Part shown: positions 10,651-21,000 of the stretch, piece after piece
How positions within the stretch are numbered: position 1 is the stretch's first letter
Layout: every line of letters begins with the position of its first letter
NCBI RefSeq assembly: GCF_001649575.2
Contig: NC_051441.1
Span: 16,771,428 to 16,835,427, forward strand
Reading direction: 5' to 3'
Length of the DNA stretch: 64,000 nucleotides
From: Kryptolebias marmoratus
Lineage: Eukaryota > Chordata > Actinopteri > Cyprinodontiformes > Rivulidae
The notes under the pieces: generated by a model
The model's database searches: none
What the model saw: only the letters and a program-made list of their open reading frames with translations
What the model was told of the DNA's origin: nothing
Program-made: the position numbers and the translations under genes

Positions 10651-11929
10651 TTTTGCTTTTAGACATAATAAACTTTTGTCTATACACAAATAACAGACGG
10701 GCTTTATTTTAAAAAAATAAGGCACTGATTTGTGCACATTTTTAATTTTTTCTCTACAATTATTTAGCTGATATTGTGAGAATTTTATAGCTGGCATAAC
10801 TCATTCTGTTCAATGCAACTAACATGGTTTAGTTTTGACTTCTAAAAGCTTAAATCACGTTGAACCAGCTAATTTTAAGTCTAAGCTTTTGTTTTTATGA
10901 AGTTGACAAAATACTTTGTTTTAGGAGACTCTGTTCCCGTTCTGACTTCAGCTTCCTGGTTCCCGTCGAATGGTTCCTCTGGAACAATTTCATATCCACA
11001 GTAATGTTGAAATATTTTGGAATTAAAGGTGTTATTTTTTTAAGATTATAAGGGAAATCAAAATCCAAACCACCATTGAAGCAAATACCTACGATAGCCA
11101 GATATTTGGCCAAGAATTTAAACTTTGGAATAGATTTTTAATAATGAAGCACTTCTTTAAGCATGCACACTGTAACTTGGATCTGCTGCTGTAACGAACC
11201 TGTAAATAACTTCATTAAATTCCTCAAGGATTAGGGAACGGGTTTCCTGTGGAACAATAATGGTAAGGTAAGCCATTTTTCTAACTTTCAGCTGATCTGA
11301 GAGTATTTTGAGAACTGTATGTGCGTATGTTTGACTTTTATTACGAAAGACCAAACCAAAACCTCTGACTGGTCTAATAAAAGCCTTGTCTTCTTTTTTA
11401 GTAGTTCACTCAGTAGAAGTGTACCCATAACCTTTGGCTCAATAATCCTCTAAAAGAAATGAAACAAATACACGGTTCAGGAGGGATCACTTCCTTGGAC
11501 TTCGTTTCGAAACACTATTTTGATGTTTCCTGAACATTTTGACTTTTCTTTTTTCCTGTTTTCTTTCCTAATCTTGAAAGGAAACAAACAAAAATCCTCC
11601 TCCTCATTATTTTTAATCTCTGCGTGACCCTAAAGTGTTGTTCTATTCATATTAATCAACTCATTAATATGTGTTCAACAAGCAAACTCACTTTTATTTT
11701 GCTGAAATAAATTTTCAATTGAAGCTTTAACCACTAAACCCAGCTCCAAGATGAATTCAAATGGATTTATGACTTTTCAATTTAAAACACTCACTTTGTT
11801 GTTTTATCTTGAACGCTGGGAGAAATAAATTGACTTTTAAATTTAAAGCATGATTATTTATTTACTTTTTTGTCCATCAGTAGAAAGTGTGATAAACAGT
11901 TTATCTGTCTTTCTGTTTTCGTGCTTTTA

Positions 11930-12301
11930 CAAAGTTGCAAGATCCAGTTCACCGACAAATGTCCTGATGTTTTCGTCAAAATTCACAGACGATACTGAGA
12001 ATTCAGTGTTTCATAAATACTACCGAGCCATCCTGGTTCAGAGGCATCAAAACAGGCCCAGACCATGATAACACCACCACCGTGATTCACAGATGAGATT
12101 AGGCTGTGATGCCAGAATGCTGTGTACCTTTCGCTCTAAGCAGAAAACCGGTGTAATTTGTCCACCTGACGATTTTCCAGCAGGCGCATGTGATCTTCTG
12201 CAAACTGCAGTTGTTTTGTAATGTTTTGAGAAAGCGGAGGCTCTTGACTTGCAGTCCTGCCGTGCACCTGTGAGCAGTTCACGAACCCTGACCTTAGACA
12301 C
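11930..12301 (-). pseudogene. Tc1/mariner-like transposase relic
   Basis: Minus-strand reading gives SVNHGGGVIMVWACFDASEP (about 12090-12030), the conserved Tc1 'GGG-VMVWGCF' block, preceded by a degenerate stretch with several stops and followed by NFDENIRTFVGELDLATL. Stops and frame changes make it inactive. No inverted repeats were recognised around it. Confidence 0.6.
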
Positions 12302-12546
12302 TACCAGGGTTTTATTTATCTAGAAGTTAATGGTGGTTCCAAATTATGACCTTTCTGATCTATTGTGTAAAGTTTTGTTGTGAAAACTGATCAGAGAAGG
12401 GGTAAAAATAGTCTTAAATTGTCTACATTTGTGCCTCTACCTGTCTGTAGTTAAGTAATGACAGTTTCTCAGTCTTGTCCTGCTTTATGAACAAAACTGG
12501 GTCTCATGTGATTTGAAATCAATCCACTTGAATAAATTTGGGCCTA

Positions 12547-13075
12547 GCTTTCCTTGAAGGACTGCATATCGCCCTCCGACTGTCATGCCAGAGATCTAGA
12601 CTAAGATCATCTTATTTTGAGAAATGACAGAACTGTAACAGTGCTGGTCAAACCTTGAAAATGACGTCAAGCAAAACCTCATGTGATACTGTGAGATGTC
12701 CCGCTCAGTGTATGTGTTGTGAATGACTCTCAGATATTACCACATCAATTTTAACACAATATCAGTAAGAAGAAATATAGTCATTTTTGTGTTTTCTAAG
12801 GTCTGCTGGATGGGGTTAGTACCGAAGGTTAATCACTTGTAGATGTACATCCAATCATTATTTCCAGAGGGTTTAATTAAGTGGGTCATAACATATTTTG
12901 CCAACAGACAGGGTTGATTTCTTGTAGCTGAAGGCAAACTTTTGGACAAAAATCTTGCACAACCTGTTAGCACTCTGAATATGTGTTGTGGGTTAGTCTG
13001 AGCTACTACCACACCAGATTTTAGGTCCATATCTGTAAAAATTGATTAAGTTATTGCAATTTTTGAGTGTCTTAC
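12547..13075 (+). repeat. dispersed 250-bp-unit repeat, copy 4
   Basis: The leader TTCCTTGAAGGACTGCATAT and the CATCTTATTTTGAGAAATGA block are followed by one full unit and the first part of a second (to about 13075). The YY1-like motif is lost here (GGTCTGCTGGATGGGG in its place). Confidence 0.65.
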
Positions 13076-13550
13076 GTTGTTTGGCTCTTGCAGTCACCTT
13101 ATTAAGTTTATACATAAAGACATGTCAGTTACTGATTAACTTTCTTAACAGACTCACATTTGATATAAGCCTATTTAGTATTCTTCTGTTTCTTTCTTTT
13201 GTTCTCTTTTCAGCAAGTCATTCTCCTCCATATGACTCTGTCTTCTGCGTCCTCTGTCCTCACTTCAACTTCCTCCATGTCCTCTCTACCTGCATCTATA
13301 TTTGTCCTCTTTGGCCTTTCTCTTTGTCTTTTTCCTGGCACTCTAATTTGTGTGATGAGGTACTCTTTGGGCTCGTGAGGTTTGTTTATTTTTTATGCTA
13401 AACAAAAGATTTCCAAGTGCCCAAAAACAGCCCGCGGAGGAACACCAGCATCAGCGGTATTAGGGTTGTGATCAGGCTCAGAGTGCAGAGGTAACCCCAG
13501 GTTAGCGTTTCTCACCCCCGAGTTATCCTTGAAGAGTTCACATTTCTTAC

Positions 13551-13750
13551 CGTAGACTTTAACTTTTCTCGGCCTTTTTATCCGACGCAGTGCCGACGCT
13601 TCGACATAGTTTTAATCCCCGTGAGCCGCTGTCTTCATGAACGCTTCCTTTTGTTGTTAAAGTCCATCGTGCTCGATGAAGTTTTTCACCACTGAGGAGG
13701 ACGAGGCGCACCTGAACGCAACACACCCGAGTGGGAAGCCAAAGATCCTC
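13551..13750 (-). other. candidate non-coding first exon of the minus-strand gene
   Basis: On the minus strand a moderately CpG-containing stretch ends in a near-ideal donor (CTACG/GTAAGA at 13551/13550). No long reading frame is present, so it would be 5' UTR. It lies 6 kb upstream of the first ANKFN1-like coding exon. The upper limit (about 13750) is arbitrary, set just below a (CA)n tract. Only the donor supports this call. Confidence 0.25.
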
Positions 13751-13755
13751 CAACA

Positions 13756-13756
<1 letters not shown>

Positions 13757-13796
<40 letters not shown>
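13757..13796 (+). repeat. (CA)20 microsatellite
   Basis: Forty bases of uninterrupted CA dinucleotide, directly upstream (in minus-strand sense) of the candidate non-coding exon. Confidence 0.95.
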
Positions 13797-13800
<4 letters not shown>

Positions 13801-14065
13801 CGTTCCGCCCACTTCCTCGTTTATTTCTCAGAAGCAAGTTTTTTTTATTTTATTTTTAACAATTAGCTAACCGAGAACAGTGTTATCTGATAAAAAATAT
13901 CTCAAACTGACAGTTATCAAATATGACAGCTCTATTGTAGGATTCAAAAAACTATTTTTATTTTATTTTTTCCCATTGAGAGACTGTGTTGAAGGCTACA
14001 AACGTTTTAACATGCAAGCATTGTCCTACAGATGTGTAAATAAATACAGCAATAAACTTTAACTT

Positions 14066-14465
14066 TAGCAAGTGGTTCATGAGAGATTTTCCAAACAGAG
14101 ACAGGGGCGACTCCAACAGTTAATGGCAAAGTTTTAAAATGGGATATTGCATGATCAGCTAGTATTTGGAGTATAAGTTGGGGATGACTCTCAGCGACTA
14201 CCACACCAAAATTTAGCTCATTATTTGTAAAAGTGTTATAGTCATTTTTGTGTATTTTAGATTTGCTTATGTGGCACAGCCATCTTGAATGGGGCCGACT
14301 CCAAAAGTTAATCAGGTATAATCGTACATCCAGTGATTATTTCCTGAGAGTTTCATCGAAATCTGTCTGGCGGTTCATCAGATATTTTGCTAACAGACAG
14401 ACACTAACACGTGCACAAACACAGGCAAAAGCATTATCGGCCTTATGCCTTTGCCAGTGGGTGAC
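14066..14465 (+). repeat. dispersed 250-bp-unit repeat, copy 5
   Basis: It begins inside a unit (AGTGGTTCATGAGAGATTTT) and continues through a second unit with CACAGCCATCTTGAATGGGG and GCGGTTCATCAGATATTTTG. It ends in the family's 3' block CATTATCGGCCTTATGCC. Confidence 0.65.
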
Positions 14466-14986
14466 AAAAATACATAAAGTGGTTTTAAAGTTATGTTATT
14501 TTAGTGTGAACATTCGTGTTACAAACAACATGCTGAGGTCACTGGAAAAAAAATGGCTATTTTAGGATTTTTCTCAACACCTCCATTCACTGCTGCTGTA
14601 TGGGCGGTGGAAGAAAATCAGCCCGAAATAACTTGTCAGTACAGATGAGCGTTTCAGAGTGCAGACAGATCTGTGTGTGGGTGTCTGGGGGTACAAAGGA
14701 AGTGGTTCAAAACAAGAGTTATAGAAAGACAAAGGTCAAGGGATGATGTGAAAACACTTTCGTTTTAAGTCCTCGCTTTACACTTTGACAGAAAGCTGCA
14801 TTTATTTCTCTTCGCTCGCGTTCTCTGAAGGGCGGCTCATATGAAACTGCTGTCGGAGTAGGCTGACAGTGCATTGTGTTTTAGCGCTCTCCTTTTCTGT
14901 CGTCTCTCAAAGAGGTCAGCAAAATAACTACACAGACTGATGGATGGTTGTTCCAAAAAAACATGGTCGGAGACCCAAAACAACTA

Positions 14987-15429
14987 CAACCGTAGTTCTG
15001 AAAAAGTTAAGACGTTGTGTGAAATGTAAACAAAAACAGAATGCAATGATTTGCAAACCTCGTAAACCCCATATTGTATTCCCAATAGAACGTAGTAAAC
15101 ATATCAAATGTTTACACTAAGAAAATGGAATTTAATGAAGGTGAATCTTCTTCAAAAAGTTGAGACTAGGGCAACAAAAGGCTGTAAAAGTAAGGGGACG
15201 AATAAAAAACAGACAGAGGAGCATTTTGCAAATAATTAAGTTAAATGGCAACAGATCAGTAAGAGGACTGGGTATAAAAATAGCATTTTAGAGATCGTGG
15301 AACAATTTCAGAATAATGTTCCTCAGGAGAAAATGTGGAGCACCTTGGATATCCCATCATCTATAGTTCATCCATATTGTTTTTATTAACAATTTGCATA
15401 ACATCCCCATTTTGTCAGAATCGGAGTTG
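14987..15429 (+). mobile_element. 443-bp Tc1/mariner deletion derivative
   Basis: The ends are imperfect inverted repeats: CAACCGTAGTTCTGAAAAAG on the left, and CAACTCCGATTCTGACAAAA read inward from the right. TA dinucleotides flank both ends (14985-14986, 15430-15431), as expected for the family. The interior keeps subterminal blocks (AACAGAATGCAATGATTTGC; CAACAAAAGGCTG) and a trace of the transposase 5' region, with the rest deleted. It matches a widespread fish non-autonomous element. Confidence 0.8.
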
Positions 15430-15730
15430 TACTTTCAGCCTGCTCGCTGGGTTTTAATAGAACAACCACCGCATGTCAGACCAGCATCTGTGGTCGGACT
15501 GGCACAGTCTTGATGGGAAACTCCTTGAAGACCATGTGACATCATTGTAAAGCTCGGGGGGGTTCCCCTTGTGGGCTTGAGTTCCCGACAGCATCACTGC
15601 AGATTAAAAGAAAACGTGTTTTCAAACCGGTTCTCTTGTTAACAAAACTTTCTTCCTTTTCTGCTTCCATTTTCCCTGATAAACACTGAGACAGTAACCT
15701 CCTCAGTGTCCTACAGCGGCCTGCCACAGT

Positions 15731-15790
15731 TGGCCCCGCCTCCTTCTACGTCACCAACCAATCAGGGAACTCCGCCCACACAATCAGCCC
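15731..15790. promoter_or_regulatory. promoter-like cluster (GC boxes, CCAAT, CRE-like)
   Basis: Within 60 bases are CCCCGCCTCC, a CRE-like TACGTCA, ACCAATCA (CCAAT box), CTCCGCCCA and a second CAATCA. No TATA box is evident. On the minus strand a short ATG frame (from about 15675) follows, but it is too short to call a gene. It could drive a minus-strand or bidirectional transcript between the two genes. Confidence 0.4.
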
Positions 15791-16192
15791 ACTTCGGGAT
15801 CTTGAGACAAAAACTCTAAAAACAAATCATTAACGTTTTAAATCAGAGAAATTGACCACTGAAGTGTTTTATGATAGTTTTTAACTAAAATAAAAACATG
15901 AATACTCATTATTTTGATGTTTTACTTCATTTCACCTTTAACACATATCACCCACTGGGAAACAATTAGCTCACTACGATCGCTGGAGCTCGCTCGTTCG
16001 TACCGCAGAACCACCTAAAGGCAAAAAGCTCACCTGGTTACAAGTTACGCTGCGAGATGCACCACACTGACGTGCAGAGACGTCTGTTTATGGAGAAACA
16101 GACAGAAATTATAAATTGACGTGTTGGTAGTAGCTCAAACTCGCCTCCACAAACCTATCATCACATCGCCGCTCAGTTGCCGAGGGGCTCTT

Positions 16193-16206
16193 GTTGTCAT
16201 GGTGAC
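16193..16206. promoter_or_regulatory. RFX X-box-like motif
   Basis: GTTGTCATGGTGAC matches the palindromic X-box GTTGCCATGGCAAC at 11 of 14 positions and overlaps a TGACGTGG element. It lies in a CpG-containing stretch (about 15970-16210) 1.5 kb upstream of the mei1 first-exon candidate. RFX factors regulate testis genes, but this is only a motif match. Confidence 0.3.
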
Positions 16207-16609
16207 GTGGCCTTCACAGCTGATTCTGCAAAGCAAAGTCATACACATCATTACTGGAAACTAATAGGGTATTTTTTTTAACAAAGGCATTTCTTGAAGA
16301 AAGACAGAATGATGAAAACATTTGAAAATGCTTGTAAACGCAAAATAATGACATTTCTTGAGACTCCAGAACTTAAAACTCTTATTTCTTTTTTCTGATG
16401 GAACTTCAGCGGATGTGGCAGTTCTGATCTATGTGAACAATTAGGAAGTGTTTAACCAATTTAAGGAAAGGCTATCATTAGATATAGATATTTAATAGCT
16501 TTCATTGACGATCACAAAGCTGCTTTAGTTATTAATGTCAGCAGCTGAAAGGCAAAGGCTCACAATGTTTTTGTCAGTGTTTGTTACCAAAATAAAGAAA
16601 CTTGCAGAA

Positions 16610-17052
16610 GGTTATTATTGTTTGTGCATCTACAACTGTTTCATTTTTGGAGTCAGCCTAACTCAAGATGGCTGCCACAGCCAATTGACCTGAGAAACCC
16701 AAACATGGCTATAAGTCTGTCAATTTTACATATTTTGAGGTAGAATTTGGCGTGGTAGTAGTAGCTGAGATTGATCCCCAACACATTCTGAGTGCTAAGG
16801 GATTGCGCAATATTTGTTTTTCATTTTGCCATGATCTATTTGGAGTCAGCTCTGTCTGTTAGCAAAACATCTCATGAATCACTTGGATGTGCATCCACAA
16901 CAGAATAAATTCAAGGCAGACATCACAACTACTCGACATTAATCAACACAAAAATGACTGTAATTCAGTTAGTTTCCAGATATTGAGCTAAAATTTGGCA
17001 TGAAATGCAGAGGGTGATATGCATTACTTCAAGGAATGCAAGGGCTTTAATA
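16610..17052 (-). repeat. dispersed 250-bp-unit repeat, copy 6 (reverse)
   Basis: Reverse orientation: AACTCAAGATGGCTGCCACA, then TAGAATTTGGCGTGGTAGTA, TGTTAGCAAAACATCTCATG and the end block ATGCATTACTTCAAGGAATG. Two units are represented, the second with a deletion. Confidence 0.7.
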
Positions 17053-17529
17053 AAAACATAAAATAAAATAAAACACTTTGTATCCTGCATAGTTTCTGAT
17101 TATGTAAACAACTTTCTGTTGTTGACATTTTTTTAGTTTTTCTCTTAAAAATACATGACATTTTGATTTGTAAAACTGTTGTGATGTAGCATTTTCTTTT
17201 TAACTTTTATATAATAGCTCCAACAAATAGATAATTAATTTCTTATTTCACCCAGTGTTTTTTTCCTTAGAAAGAACTTATTTTTGAAAGCAATCAAAAA
17301 TGCTAATGTGCTAATGAAAATCATGCTAAATGTAACTTTTTAGAAACAAGCTCATAGAAGTTACTCTAATTTTTTTAATACTAGCCTACTCTGTGTAATG
17401 TTCGGATTTTTAAACTGAGCAATACTGTTTTAAAAACCTTAAGTAAAACAGGAACTTTAGCATCCTTGGCTGGTGTTTTGTTCTCTGTTTGGCCTCCTGC
17501 TGCTAATAAAGTTTTGACTTTTGACTTTT

Positions 17530-17716
17530 CGCGCCGTAGAGGCAACCGTCAAAGCTAGCATGCTAAAGCTAGCCTAACCGTTGGTTAGTTGAGTCATTCA
17601 CGAATTTTCCGGTTAATTCGTTTTTCCGGATAAACGTAATTTATGGAATTAAAACAGAAAAAATAATATTTAGAAGCGAGAGTATGTAACAACGTTGCTT
17701 TTAAAAAGCATTACAA
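17530..17716 (+). other. mei1: candidate 5' UTR exon of mei1
   Basis: The first coding exon of mei1 begins with an intron acceptor 14 bases before the ATG, so an upstream non-coding exon must exist. The best candidate ends at 17716 before GTAAGT. It starts in a small CpG-containing stretch (CGCGCCGTAGAGGCAACC) that also carries a GGCAAC half X-box. The 5' limit is a guess. Confidence 0.35.
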
Positions 17717-17878
17717 GTAAGTTGTAATATAATGTAAGCTTTGTAAATTAATGCGATAACGTTATTCAAGTTAGTCGTAAACAGTAGACACTTTTTGTAT
17801 TCACCTGCACTATTTGCAGGATAATCGTTGGAACTATTTTATTATTACTAACATTATTTATTTATTTTTGTTCCACAG

Positions 17879-18036
17879 GTAAAACAACAACAATGAGCAG
17901 CCCGGATATTGTGTATGAAAAGGTTCACTTCAGACACGACCTGAAATGGAGCGTCCGGCTGCGGCCCGCAGAGGGAGGCGGGCTGCTGCTCTGCCTGGCC
18001 TGCGTTATCGAAATAATCGAGACAGAAGAAATCGCG
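17879..18036 (+). CDS. mei1: mei1 coding exon 1
   Basis: The acceptor TTCCACAG ends at 17878, and the ATG at 17893 sits in CAACAACAATGAG, a good fish start context. It encodes [20 protein letters not shown] and ends TEEIA before GTGAGA, phase 0. HFRHDLKW and the CLACVIE helix correspond to the MEI1 N-terminus. Confidence 0.85.
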
Positions 18037-21000
18037 GTGAGAAAAACACAATTTTTAACTCTTGATAGTATTATAAACTCCCCTCCTAAAGCTAACCCTT
18101 ACATTGGGATGTTATCCTCTTGAAACGCTTTAGAGTCGACTCGTCACAGGTACATTTTTCTTTTATTTTTCCACTTTTAAATCCTCCCGTGTGTTTTTCT
18201 TTACATTCTGCGCCTGTGTTATCTAGTCAGTGAGGAAGTCCTTCGCCTTGTCTGGTGTAAGTGGGATGCTGAAGAGCTCTGCAGGACCACTGAAGGAGCT
18301 GCTCAGACAGGACCACAGAGTCACTCTGCATTTTGTTATTACACTAATAGGTGAGAAAATATGCATCAGGGCAATAGACGGGAAAGATGAGTCTAGCAAG
18401 AATGATTTCTCCAGAGGTAGAAATAGTCCCTCATTGCTGATGCTTCTTTTGCAAGTTGTTAGGTGTACAGAACCTCCATTTACTACTAACCATCACTACT
18501 GGATTGAGCTTTACTGTGTAATATTACCACTTCCTGGAACTAATTAGTACTAGGTGAGTCCATCATGGCATTTTCCCTTACATTGTACAGTACAGTTCTG
18601 GTGTGAAGCTGCAGTGAGACACAGCTTTCTTCTGTGTTTATTGTGTTAGCACACAATATGTCTGATGTAGCAGACACTTTAATCCAAAATTATATACAGC
18701 CTTAGGAGGAAAACAAGGGTGGGTATTGTCCAAATATGCTTAAGTGTAATGAAAACAAGTGATTGTTAGAGATCTCAACAAGATATATCTCTTGATCCAC
18801 ACTTATGGTTAAATAAAACCCTTTTGCATTCATTAGTAATGCACACAATATGCAGTCCCTGTACACAAATGTGATAAATATACTGTAAATTGTTAGATTT
18901 AAATGAGTGTTTGCGCACTGCTGCAGAGAAGCTGTTTGATTCTGTCTCACCAGGAAACGGTCAGCTGCGTTTTGGTGTCATTCTGCGGCACGAGTTTGGC
19001 TCGCTTGGAACCTCAGCTGTGATAGCAACAAAAACAGTTTGAATTACACAATACTTTTATTAAAACCAGGAGAAAGCCACAAATAACTGAGCCATGCTGC
19101 ACATTCTGGGAAAGCTTCATTACTGTGCTGCAGTTATATTACAGCTTTTCATACTAAACAATGTTGACAGCTATTTTTATCGCATTGCTTAAACAGTAGG
19201 AAGCAGTAACAGTTTTATTATTCAACAAAATGTAGTTATTCTAGACAGATAATAGAGTTGACACGAGGTTCACTCTTTTTTATGTGTATTAATCATTATG
19301 GAATAAAACATGCCTGCCATCCTTGGACTGATAACATCAACAAAATGATTTTCAGATGATCTTTGCAAATAACCAGAAGCATATTTTGTACGAAGCTGAT
19401 TTTTCCTGACAGTTACATTAAATCTGAGGTGAAAAAAAAGATTGTTGTTTTAGGTTGAATGAATAGACCACATTAACCTTATAAATACAAGCTGCAACCA
19501 GATGAGCGGTTTTGTTTTATAGGCTTGGACTGCATATTAAATCAAATTATAATCCTAATGACAGTTTTTGCCTCAGATAATTAAATGAACAGGAGTGACT
19601 GATAATAAAAAACATACAGTATGCTCCGCCAATATATCACAAAGCAAAAACGAATCCAGTGCTTCTTAAATCACAGTGACTCAGTGATTGTGCTCGATGA
19701 TTGACAGCTTATTATCGCTTCTTTAATTTTGATCTGAAGACTGAACCTTGCTCTGGTGCCACTTTGGAAACTGGAATGCTAGCACCACTTAAGGATTTCT
19801 GAAAAAAATCCTGATCTTAATGCATCAAGAGCAATGCTGCACCTTTCTGTGAGTCCTATAGCTGCCACAGACCCTACACAAAGCCTTTAGTTGGTTGCCC
19901 TTTAATTTGCTGTCAGTACCCAGATAGTGATATACCGTGACTGCCAAAGTCAGCAATGACGCCTTCGTGAACCTAAACAATAACTAACAAAAATGCACAT
20001 TCAGCAGGTCTCGTACAGAGGGACTATCATTGGCAGTGCTGCAGTAAATTACTGAGTCCTGCAGAACATTGTCCCCATGCTCTAATCTGTCCAAATGATG
20101 GACGGTTTAAAAAAGGTCAGTGATAAAAATATTTGGTTAATGAGACTACTGGTCTATGAAATGCAACAAATTTAGAGTAATGAGAACAGTGGCTCCCAGA
20201 GTTTTCTGCTTCGACCCGCAGAAAAAGCAGTGGCAGAGACACACAATCTCAGCTATTGCTACTTCATACAAAACTAGCTAAATGGCCAATCAAATAAGGC
20301 CATTTTGCCAACACAAATTTCTTTAATAAGCATTATATTTATATACAATATATACTTGTACAGGGTGGCACAGTGGGGCAGTGGTAAGAGCTGTTGCCTC
20401 CCAACAGGAAGGTTGCAGGTTCACTTCCTGACCTTGAGCCTTTCTGTGTGGAGTTTGCATGTTCTCCCTGTGCACACCTGGGTTTACCCCGGGTACTCTG
20501 GTTTCCTCCCACAGACCAAAAACATGCATGTTAGGTTAATTAGTGACTCTAAAATTGTCCCTAGGTGAGAGTGAGAACATGAATGTTTGTTTGTCTCATT
20601 TGTCTCCATGTGTCCCTATGAGGGACTGGGAACCTGTCCTGTCCTCTGCCCCTCGCACAGTGACTGCTGGACATAGCAACCAGTTCCCCGCGACGCAAAA
20701 AGTAGAAGTGGGTAAAGAAAACGGATGGATGAATATACTTGTACACAAAATTTGCAGCATATTTATGAGTACTATATATTTATTTTATTTCTTTTAGAAG
20801 TTATGATGAAATTATGCTTTTGCAAATAACAAAAATTGAATTCGATCTCTGCAAATCATCTCAAGTTCCTACGGCTTGGTGTTTTGTGATATAACTGATG
20901 TTGATAATAATAAAATAATCCCAGTATTAATTTTGGACATAATTGAACAGCCCGGTGTCAGATGCACAGTATGCCAGGTACTGTTCCCTTTTATATAGGA

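Noticed and set aside
11940..12020. Plus-strand frame with KFTDDT that looked like a LINE RT motif
   Set aside because: The minus strand here reads as the downstream part of a Tc1-like transposase (NFDENIRTFVGELD), which explains the sequence better.
13400..13560. Minus-strand hydrophobic frame like a C-terminal membrane anchor (LSLITTLIPLMLVFLRG)
   Set aside because: No acceptor or upstream coding exon joins it, and it lies behind a strong donor, so it is more likely intron of the minus-strand transcript.
15542..15700. Short minus-strand frame starting MEAEKEESFVNKRTGL
   Set aside because: Only about 42 codons, with no recognised family and no splice support. It was kept only as part of the promoter-like region.
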